Origin: JBOGOC01 sp050747525
GTDB taxonomy: Bacteria > Acidobacteriota > Polarisedimenticolia > JACPZX01 > DASXTC01
Assembly: GCA_050747525.1 (NCBI GenBank)
Contig: JBOGOC010000030.1
Coordinates: 1 to 6,166, forward strand
Length of the DNA stretch: 6,166 nt
Reading direction: 5' to 3'
Below are positions 1-5,634 of the stretch, one piece after another (position 1 is the first letter of the stretch; each line of letters begins with the position of its first letter). The translations under genes and the position numbers were made by a program. The notes under the pieces are model-generated. The model was given only the letters and a program-made list of their open reading frames with translations. It was not told where the DNA came from and did no database searches.

Positions 1-131
1 CATAGGGCCTCGGAGACCACTCCCCGCCGCCGGCCCGCCTTCCGAGGGGCGCCGAAATCTCGAGCCGGTGGGCTTGGGGTTCCCCGCTAGTCCTGGGTGA
101 AGAGCAAGAGCAAGGCTGGGCTGGAAATCGT
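1..131. other. Left-edge region with no supported gene
   Basis: No coding region can be supported here. On the + strand, one frame is open from base 1 to a TAG at 88-90 (29 codons, rich in Arg, Pro and Gly) and another to a TGA at 98-100. Neither tail resembles a family I know, so a gene ending here is possible but unproven. On the - strand an ATG lies at 3..1, with a GAGG four bases upstream of it. It could be the start of a further gene outside the window, but only one codon is visible. A 7-bp inverted repeat pairs 8-14 with 41-47 across a 26-base loop, which is weak evidence of structure in such GC-rich DNA. Confidence 0.4.
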
Positions 132-167
132 GTCCAGGATCGTGACCTGTGGGTCACGATCCTGGAC
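132..167 (-). terminator. Perfect 16-bp inverted repeat, probable transcription end of the CHRD gene
   Basis: Bases 132-147 are the exact reverse complement of 152-167, separated by the 4-base loop TGTG. This gives a 16-bp stem with no mismatch, and a G-T pair plus a G-C pair can extend it outward. It begins 11 bases past the TGA of the CHRD gene on the - strand, where a terminator is expected. The run after the stem on that strand is ACGATTTCC, so there is only a TTT and no proper U-tract. It may therefore be a U-less terminator, an RNA 3'-end stabiliser or a bidirectional stop shared with a gene to the left. A protein-binding palindrome is a less likely alternative. Confidence 0.6.
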
Positions 168-178
168 GCCGTATCCAC

Positions 179-796
179 TCAGTGGCAGGGAACTTCCTGG
201 ACGGAGATCGGCTCTTCACCCGGCGTCGGCTCGATGGGCTCCGCGGGCTGGAACACTCTGGCGTTTCCGTTGCCTTTGATCTGTCCGCGGATCTCGCCAC
301 CGGGGAAATCGCCGGGGCCCGTGTCCACCGGCACGATGCCGTCGTTGGTGTGCACGTTGACGTAGGTGCCGCCCGTCGACATCGCCTGGATGAGCACCGA
401 GAGAGACTGGCCCGCCAGCGGACCTATCAGGTTCGCCTGGGTGATGGTGCCCGTGGCCAGGGTTCCTTCGACCGGGCCGCCCCCGGCCGGAGCGGTCCCG
501 AAAAGGAACGCCACGATGGGGCCGTTCACGCCTTTCGGTGCCAGATGAATGTGCGCGGCCACCACGTTGTTGATGGTTTCGACCTTGAGCGTGTAGTCGA
601 TGGCTGTCCCGGCATCATTGATCTGGAACTTGGCGTTCCCGGTAGCGTCCGTGACACGAAGGGGGACTTCGTCGGCGCCCGTGAGTCCCGTGAGGAAGTC
701 GGGTGGATTCGACCCGGGCTGGGCGGCCAGCACCACGACCACGCCGGCAGCGAGAAGCGCGAGAACGAAGGATGGAATAAGAGGGATTCGTTTCAT
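179..796 (-). CDS. Exported CHRD-domain protein
   Basis: This 205-residue protein has an N-terminal signal sequence: MKR, then a hydrophobic run at about 8-24, with likely cleavage after the Ala-Ala at 24-25. The rest is one CHRD domain (about residues 34-173), the family named after repeats in animal chordin and also common in secreted bacterial proteins. Signatures visible are the opening F-L-T-G-L-T-G-A-D-E-V-P (34-45), AAHIHLAPKGVNGPI (80-94), and YVNVHT (145-150) followed by GGEIRGQI (166-173). Between the last two sits an acidic, Gly/Pro-rich insert, NDGIVPVDTGPGDFP (151-165). A proline- and glutamate-rich tail ends in Pro-Cys-His. The start is chosen at 796: AAGGAGG ends six bases before this ATG, whereas it directly abuts the other in-frame ATG at 802. 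The frame continues open upstream to 973, but that part overlaps the preceding gene and lacks a signal sequence. The biochemical role of bacterial CHRD domains is not established. The gene probably forms its own transcription unit. Confidence 0.9.
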   Translation of the reverse strand: MKRIPLIPSFVLALLAAGVVVVLAAQPGSNPPDFLTGLTGADEVPLRVTDATGNAKFQINDAGTAIDYTLKVETINNVVAAHIHLAPKGVNGPIVAFLFGTAPAGGGPVEGTLATGTITQANLIGPLAGQSLSVLIQAMSTGGTYVNVHTNDGIVPVDTGPGDFPGGEIRGQIKGNGNARVFQPAEPIEPTPGEEPISVQEVPCH

Positions 797-802
797 GGGC
801 AT

Positions 803-809
803 CCTCCTT
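803..809 (-). promoter_or_regulatory. Shine-Dalgarno site that fixes the CHRD start
   Basis: The - strand reads AAGGAGG, then ATGCCCATG. The site touches the first ATG (802) and is six bases from the second (796), so the second is the workable initiator. It is the best ribosome binding site in the window. Confidence 0.85.
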
Positions 810-821
810 GGGGAATATGTC

Positions 822-850
822 CTTCTACCGTCATCCCAAGGCGCCGTCAA
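822..850 (-). promoter_or_regulatory. Candidate sigma70-type promoter for the CHRD gene
   Basis: On the - strand, TTGACG (850..845; 5 of 6 matches to the -35 consensus) is followed after exactly 17 bases by TAGAAG (827..822; 4 of 6 matches to the -10 consensus). Transcription would begin near 815 and give a leader of about 19 bases that contains the AAGGAGG site. It sits in the 91-bp gap after the metallopeptidase stop, which supports independent expression of the CHRD gene. The -10 is mediocre, so this is a reasoned prediction. Confidence 0.5.
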
Positions 851-861
851 GATCCCTTGAT

Positions 862-877
862 TGTGACTAAAGTCACG
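862..877 (-). promoter_or_regulatory. CRP/FNR-like palindrome upstream of the CHRD promoter
   Basis: GTGACT (863-868), AA, AGTCAC (871-876) is a perfect inverted repeat. In the wider form it reads TGTGA-N6-TCACG on the + strand, one base off the TGTGA-N6-TCACA pattern bound by CRP-type regulators. Its centre (869.5) lies about 54 bases upstream of the predicted start near 815, on the upstream side of the -35 element, where an activator would sit. The spacing is not the classic -41.5 or -61.5, but the start point is only estimated. The stem is too short, with a 2-base loop, to act as a terminator of the peptidase gene. Confidence 0.35.
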
Positions 878-887
878 TTCCGTATGC

Positions 888-2963
888 TCAATGAGCATCG
901 AGCGCGCGGCGCGTGGCCTGCAGCAGCGGCTCGGCGGAGAGAGGCGAACCCACCGCCTGGCGCATCCAGGCATCGGGAGTGAGCGCTCCGATCCGTGAGA
1001 CGCGCTCGAACTCGTCGCCGAGAGAGGGCGCGCGGCGGAAGTGCTCGTCCACCTGGAAAGCGATGAGGTGCCCCAGCGGGTAGTCGGGCAGGTAGAGGCC
1101 GTTGGAGATCATGTGCGAGTAGATCGCCAGCAGCGTGACGCCCTTGCCTCCCAGCAGGGGAGCGTAATGACGGTTCCAGAGATCGGCGGCGATCCCCACC
1201 ACCGCCTCGCGCAGCTGCGCCGGGGTGGCTTCGGGGTGCGCGTACATCCAGCGCCACGTGGCCATGTCCACGAGCCCGACGCCGGCGATTTCGCGCGTGG
1301 CCCAGAACTCTTCGAGGGCCCGCATGTGGGCGGCTTCGGGCTCCTCCTTGCCCATTCCCAGGAGCTGCAGGTCCCTCGACTGGAAGACGAAGGCCAGCGC
1401 CTCGGTGAAGGCGTTGTTGGGGACTCCCTGCAGGAGCGTGTGATCGATGGTGCTCATGGAGAAGACCTGCTCCACGTTGTGCCCCATCTCGTGCACGGCG
1501 ATGTTGTAGCCCTTGTAGTCCATCCCGCCCGGCTCGATCCGCGTGCGCAGGTGCGCCTTGTCGTCACGGCGGGCGGCGCCCAGCGCATGCCCCGCTCCGC
1601 GGGAGGGCTCCACTTCGATGTGATCGGCCAGGAAGCGTGCCTTGGCGTCGCTGAAGCCCAGGTCGCGCAGCAGCCGGGGTATGTCGGCCGCGTAGGCGGC
1701 GGCATCCGGATAGCGCTGGCGTGTCCGGGAATCCAGCTCCGCTTCGGTGTAGCGGCCGCGCGGCTTGAAGCCGGCGTACCAGATGTCGAAGGGCTCCAGA
1801 GGGCGCCCGAGGTTCTTCGCGATGAGCGCCGCCACCTCCTTGCTCAGCGGTGAGGCCAGGACCGACTCGAGCAGGGCCTGCACCTGCCGTTCGGGGATCT
1901 CGCGATTCACGTTGAACCGGCGATCGACGAACGTGGGGTTCTCGGGGGAGAACGGATCGGCGAGTCGCACGGCATGGAAGACGTCGAGCAGCATGCGGTA
2001 GCGCTCGTCCGCTTCGCGCGTGGGGGAGGGAGCCGCGGGCCGGCCGGACGGCGGCTCCACGTCGCGGACGGCCGACGCCGTCACGGCGTTGATCCCGGGA
2101 TTCCAGTCCATCTGAGGATTGGAGATGACCGCGGCCGGGATCTCCTGGCGCACGATGCGCTCCATCACCTGCTGGATCATGCGCTGGTGAGGGAGCCCGT
2201 CGGGGTCCGCGTAGCGCGCCTTCAGCTCGTCGCGCAGGTTCCAGTGCGTGATGAGCCGCAGCTTCTCCGGGAAGAGCCGCTTGCCGTCCGCCGTCAGCAG
2301 GTGATGCATGTAGATGTTGTAGTCGGAGATGTAGGTGTCGGCGGCGGCGAACGCTTCGCCGATCCGCTGATTCACGTCGGCCGGCACGCGCGAAGAGAAC
2401 CGCTGCGCCAGGCGCGCCTCGGCCCACTGCCGGCGGCTCCATGTCCCGGCCTGGCGCAGGCGCTCGTCAAGCGTGGTGAGCGGGAAGTTCAGCAGCGCCA
2501 CGAAGGCGACCTTGTTGTCGAAGAGGTCGTCATCGACGTGCGCCGAAACCGACCAGGCCCCCAGCCGCTGATCGATGGGAAGCATCGGGCCGAGCTCCAG
2601 GTCGAGCCCGCGCCGAAGGTCGCGCTCCATGGAGTTGAAGTACCCGTCGAGACGCTCGGCGGCGAACTCCAGCCTCTCGAACGTGGCGTCCAGGCCGGGG
2701 CCCGACGGGATGAACTCGCCTTCGAGGAAGCTCTTCAGGGCCGCCGCGTCGCCGTCTGCGGGGCGCCACATGCGGATCACCTGGGCCACACCGCGCTCGA
2801 TGCGCTCCGTGTCTCCGGGATGCCGATCGTTGAGGGTCCGCCGTGCCTCGTCGGCGGCCTGCTGGGCAGGATCGGCGCCCGCTGACGCCGAGAAGGCCAC
2901 GGCCGGAAGGACGAGAGCCGCCGCGGACAGGGCCAGCCAGGAAACCATCCAGGATCCGCTCAT
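888..2963 (-). CDS. Exported M3-like zinc metallopeptidase (HEMGH)
   Basis: This 691-residue protein is predicted to be exported: a hydrophobic stretch at about 6-24 is followed by Ser/Ala-rich residues that suit signal peptidase cleavage near 27-31. The catalytic signature is HEMGH at 491-495 (bases 1493-1479), giving two zinc-binding histidines and the general-base glutamate. E521 in FTEALAF, 26 residues after the second histidine, fits the third zinc ligand. This spacing is close to that of the M3 family (thimet oligopeptidase, PepF). A Tyr/Gly/His-rich stretch at 624-633 (YLPDYPLGHL) occupies the place of the substrate-binding tyrosine segment of M3 enzymes. The long helical N-terminal part (about 35-450) and total length also suit M3, whose members cut short peptides inside a deep channel. 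It could belong to a related gluzincin family, since the motif context MDYKGYNIAVHEMGH is not textbook M3. The start is the ATG overlapping the stop of the carboxypeptidase gene, with AGGAGG ten bases upstream. The 246-codon upstream extension of this frame is antisense-like noise over that neighbour. Confidence 0.85.
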   Translation of the reverse strand: MSGSWMVSWLALSAAALVLPAVAFSASAGADPAQQAADEARRTLNDRHPGDTERIERGVAQVIRMWRPADGDAAALKSFLEGEFIPSGPGLDATFERLEFAAERLDGYFNSMERDLRRGLDLELGPMLPIDQRLGAWSVSAHVDDDLFDNKVAFVALLNFPLTTLDERLRQAGTWSRRQWAEARLAQRFSSRVPADVNQRIGEAFAAADTYISDYNIYMHHLLTADGKRLFPEKLRLITHWNLRDELKARYADPDGLPHQRMIQQVMERIVRQEIPAAVISNPQMDWNPGINAVTASAVRDVEPPSGRPAAPSPTREADERYRMLLDVFHAVRLADPFSPENPTFVDRRFNVNREIPERQVQALLESVLASPLSKEVAALIAKNLGRPLEPFDIWYAGFKPRGRYTEAELDSRTRQRYPDAAAYAADIPRLLRDLGFSDAKARFLADHIEVEPSRGAGHALGAARRDDKAHLRTRIEPGGMDYKGYNIAVHEMGHNVEQVFSMSTIDHTLLQGVPNNAFTEALAFVFQSRDLQLLGMGKEEPEAAHMRALEEFWATREIAGVGLVDMATWRWMYAHPEATPAQLREAVVGIAADLWNRHYAPLLGGKGVTLLAIYSHMISNGLYLPDYPLGHLIAFQVDEHFRRAPSLGDEFERVSRIGALTPDAWMRQAVGSPLSAEPLLQATRRALDAH
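2960..2963 (-). other. ATGA stop-start overlap between the two peptidase genes
   Basis: The - strand bases 2963..2960 read ATGA: ATG starts the M3-like peptidase and TGA ends the M14 carboxypeptidase. The ribosome binding site of the downstream gene (AGGAGG) lies inside the last codons of the upstream one (Glu-Glu-Val-Thr-Leu-Pro). This arrangement normally means a shared mRNA and translational coupling. Confidence 0.9.
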
Positions 2964-5605
2964 GGAAGCGTGACCTCCTCGAGCCCGCTGAGATACAGGG
3001 CGTTGAAAAGCAGCTTGAACGTCCGGTGCGGCTGGGCCCTGTGCTGGGCCCGTATCCCGATCAGCACCACGCGGCCCTTCCCCACGCGCAGGTCCACCAC
3101 GGCCGCCTTGCGCCGCAGCAGCTGTGCTCCCTCCAGGAATCCGCTCACCAGGATGTCCTCCTCCGACTCGGGATAGGTGGCCACCACGCGCCGCTCGAAA
3201 CGGGGGTCGGGAAGACGCGTCTGGAAGGCCGGCGAGTCGGCGAAGTAGCCGGCCTCCACCGGGCGCATCCCATAGGCTAGAGGATGGCGCGTGTCCACGA
3301 GAAGCCTGAGCATGGAGCCGGGCGCGCGGAACCTCTCGGCGGGCACCTTGTCGAGTACGTTGGTGACGGGAAGCTCCAGCAGGTCGATGACGTAATCGGC
3401 GGATGAATCGAGGGCCACGATGACGCCTCCGTCCTGCCGCACCCAGCGGCGCAGCGCCTCGGCCCCTTCCTTCTCCAGCCCTCCCGCGTACTCGGGCGGA
3501 AGCGGCTCGAACCCGCGGCGCTCCTCCTGGGAAGGCTTCCCCTCGGCCAGCACGGAGGCGGCCACGTCGGGGATCACGAGGGTGGAGGCGCTGCGCGCGA
3601 AGGTTCCCTTCCGGATGTCCTCGTTGGTGACGTTCACGTAGGGGAACTCGTACTGCTCCAGGAGCCAGCGGGTCCATCCTTCGTCCATGCTGGCCAGCCA
3701 CGGCTTGTACAGCGCCACGCGCGGCACCCCCAGGCGCAGGGCCGCCCCGCGCGGGGCACGCGCCAGGGAGCGGATGGGGACGCGCGCCGCCGTCGCCAGC
3801 TCGGCGGCGGCCCTGGGAGTGAGATCGCGGGCGGGGATCCAGACATCTCCGGAAGCCCCTCCCTCAGGCGGGTCGGCCAGCCAGTGCACCGAAGCGCGCC
3901 GGGCCAGCAGCCGGTTCATGGCGACGAATGCGGAGTCGGCCGCATGGGGGATGAGCCAGCCTCCCTCGGCCGGGGCGCCGGCCGGGCCGGCGGGCTCGAG
4001 GCCCGGCCAGACGGGCTCGTCGATCGTCCGCAGGGGGGCCCGCGCGTCCAGCGGCGACGTGGCTTCCACGATGTCCACTCCCATGAGCAGCGGCAGGGAC
4101 CACGAGGTCACGTCGTAGGGGGGCAGTATCGGGCCGCCCGGATAGGCGGTGACCTCCGGATAGCGCTGAGGCCGCAGCATCGTCAGGAGGAACGGGCGGT
4201 ATGGCTGGGCCGCGGGAACGACGTACGAGCCGGCGGGGAACCGCGCCTGCATCCCCTGCGAGCCGATCTCGATCGCGTCATCGGCGCGCTGCACCACCAC
4301 GCCGTGGCGCAGCAGCAGCGCCACAAGGCGCGCCGCGGCCACGGGATCGTGCTGCCGGGCGGAGATGACGAAGGCGTAGGGAGGCTCGCTCCGGCCTCGC
4401 TCGATGGCCTCGCGATTGAGCTGCAGGAAGGTGCGGAGCAGATCGCGCCGGTGCCGGGCGCTCCCTTCCAGCAGGGCCTGCGTGGCGATCAGCTCGTAGT
4501 CCACGATGTCGCGCAGCCGCCACCATCCTCCCGTCCACGGCGTGAGGTAGTTGGCACGGCGCGCGTGCTCGGGAAGCCCCTTCACGTTTCCCTGCAGCTC
4601 TCCCGGCTCGATGAGGATGGGCGTCGCCATCCGCGCGCTGGCCACCTCCGTCAGCAGACCGACCACGTTCTTCCACCAGGCCGTGTTGCGCGTGCCGCCC
4701 GGCCAGTAGCTGTCGAAGATCATGTGGTCTCCAACGCCGGTCTTGCCCGCCTGCTCGAGACGCAGGGCCATCAGGGTCCCCAGCATGCCGGCCTGCCTCA
4801 GCACCAGGGAGGGGACCTCCGGCGCCACGGGATCGGTCTGCGGAGGGACGAACATGCGCGGGCCGGTGCTCCCCATCTGGTGCTCGTCGAGAAAGACCTG
4901 CGGGAACCAGTCCTTGTAGAGCAGATCGTTCACCAGCCGGGTCTCGGCCTGGGTGAGCATGTAGAAGTCGCGGTTGTTGTCGTGCCCCGTGTAGGGATGG
5001 TAGAGCCAGGGGAGCGGGCCTCCTTCGTGCTCGGTCCCCAGGTTCTTGTTGTACCAGTCGATGACCGTGACCTGCCCGTCGGGGTTGATGGACGGGACGA
5101 GCAGCAGGATCACCTCGTCGAGCCACGCGCGGGTGTCGGCGTCGGTGGTGGTGGCCAGCCGCCAGGCCAGCTCCATCGACATCTGGGTGGAGGCCACCTC
5201 GGTTGCGTGGATGCTGCAGGTCACCAGGACGATGGCCTTGCCCCGGTCGATGAGGCCCGCCGCCTCCGCGTCGCCGAGCCCCTCGGGGCGCGCGAGCCGC
5301 CGCGCGATGCCGCGATAGGTGTCCAGCTCGCGCTGGTTCGACTCGGATGTGATGACCACCAGCAGCATCTCCTCGCCGCGCGTGGAGCGTCCCAGGACCT
5401 GCGTGCTGACCCGATCCGACGCGGCGTCGAGAGCCTTCAGGTACGAGAGGACCTTCGGGTAGGGGGCCAGGAACCGGTCCTCGCCGACCTTCCGTCCCAG
5501 GAAGCTCTCCGGCGAAGGGATGTCCGCCGCCAGCGCGGGCGAGGCGAGGCCCGTCAGGAGCAGGGCACAGAGGAGCATCAGGAGCCGCCGGGCCGGAGGT
5601 CGCAT
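2960..5605 (-). CDS. Secreted M14 zinc carboxypeptidase with C-terminal amidotransferase-like region
   Basis: This 881-residue protein has a clear Sec signal peptide: RPPARR, a leucine-rich core (8-20), and a cleavage site after ALA at 27. The M14 catalytic domain spans about 45-370. The first zinc motif HATE gives H133 and E136, and the third ligand is H242 in DEHQM. NPDG (174-177) and the substrate-binding NRD (211-213) are present, and E320 in LLTE is the likely catalytic glutamate. All residues expected for activity are therefore there. M14 enzymes remove C-terminal residues from peptides. Residues about 620-875 look like a class I glutamine amidotransferase/DJ-1-type fold (ALYKPWLASMDEGW at 631-644, GGVIVALDSS at 726-735, GKGRVVLIGIR at 842-852), an arrangement I recognise from large bacterial M14 proteins. 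No Cys nucleophile is visible, so this part is probably structural or ligand-binding. The start at 5605 keeps the positively charged n-region. It has no Shine-Dalgarno but a TATAAT nine bases upstream. The stop overlaps the next gene (ATGA), so the two are co-translated. Confidence 0.9.
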   Translation of the reverse strand: MRPPARRLLMLLCALLLTGLASPALAADIPSPESFLGRKVGEDRFLAPYPKVLSYLKALDAASDRVSTQVLGRSTRGEEMLLVVITSESNQRELDTYRGIARRLARPEGLGDAEAAGLIDRGKAIVLVTCSIHATEVASTQMSMELAWRLATTTDADTRAWLDEVILLLVPSINPDGQVTVIDWYNKNLGTEHEGGPLPWLYHPYTGHDNNRDFYMLTQAETRLVNDLLYKDWFPQVFLDEHQMGSTGPRMFVPPQTDPVAPEVPSLVLRQAGMLGTLMALRLEQAGKTGVGDHMIFDSYWPGGTRNTAWWKNVVGLLTEVASARMATPILIEPGELQGNVKGLPEHARRANYLTPWTGGWWRLRDIVDYELIATQALLEGSARHRRDLLRTFLQLNREAIERGRSEPPYAFVISARQHDPVAAARLVALLLRHGVVVQRADDAIEIGSQGMQARFPAGSYVVPAAQPYRPFLLTMLRPQRYPEVTAYPGGPILPPYDVTSWSLPLLMGVDIVEATSPLDARAPLRTIDEPVWPGLEPAGPAGAPAEGGWLIPHAADSAFVAMNRLLARRASVHWLADPPEGGASGDVWIPARDLTPRAAAELATAARVPIRSLARAPRGAALRLGVPRVALYKPWLASMDEGWTRWLLEQYEFPYVNVTNEDIRKGTFARSASTLVIPDVAASVLAEGKPSQEERRGFEPLPPEYAGGLEKEGAEALRRWVRQDGGVIVALDSSADYVIDLLELPVTNVLDKVPAERFRAPGSMLRLLVDTRHPLAYGMRPVEAGYFADSPAFQTRLPDPRFERRVVATYPESEEDILVSGFLEGAQLLRRKAAVVDLRVGKGRVVLIGIRAQHRAQPHRTFKLLFNALYLSGLEEVTLP

Positions 5606-5634
5606 GGAAGCGGGATTATACTGCCGGGCCTGGC
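5606..5634. promoter_or_regulatory. 29-bp divergent spacer with overlapping -10 elements
   Basis: The two divergent start codons are only 29 bases apart. On the - strand, TATAAT (5620..5615) is a perfect -10 hexamer ending nine bases before the carboxypeptidase ATG. On the + strand, TATACT (5617-5622; 5 of 6 matches) ends twelve bases before the glycosyltransferase ATG. The two hexamers share four bases. Predicted transcripts would start near 5608 (-) and 5629 (+), with leaders of zero to six bases. Neither strand has a Shine-Dalgarno before its ATG, which agrees with leaderless or near-leaderless mRNAs. I find no convincing -35 at 16-18 bases on either side; those positions would fall within the opposite coding sequences. 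Confidence 0.6.

Noticed and set aside
75..84. GGGGTTCCCC as a hairpin or regulatory site
   Set aside because: A 4-bp stem with a 2-base loop is expected by chance in such GC-rich DNA.
863..876. Short palindrome as a terminator of the metallopeptidase gene
   Set aside because: The stem is only 6 bp with a 2-base loop and no T-run follows. It fits an operator better than a terminator.
797..973. 59-codon upstream extension of the CHRD frame
   Set aside because: It overlaps the end of the metallopeptidase gene and the candidate promoter, and would bury the signal sequence inside the protein.
149..982. 277-codon + strand frame over the CHRD gene
   Set aside because: It is antisense to a clear CHRD protein and reads through the hairpin at 132-167 and the spacer, with no recognisable domain.
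1041..2885. Two + strand open frames (270 and 303 codons) opposite the M3-like peptidase
   Set aside because: They are antisense shadows of a real peptidase gene, with low-complexity composition and no domain.
2964..3701. 246-codon upstream extension of the M3-like peptidase frame
   Set aside because: It overlaps the 3' end of the carboxypeptidase gene out of frame and has Arg/Gly/Ala-rich shadow composition. The ATG at 2963 has a ribosome binding site and is followed by a signal sequence.
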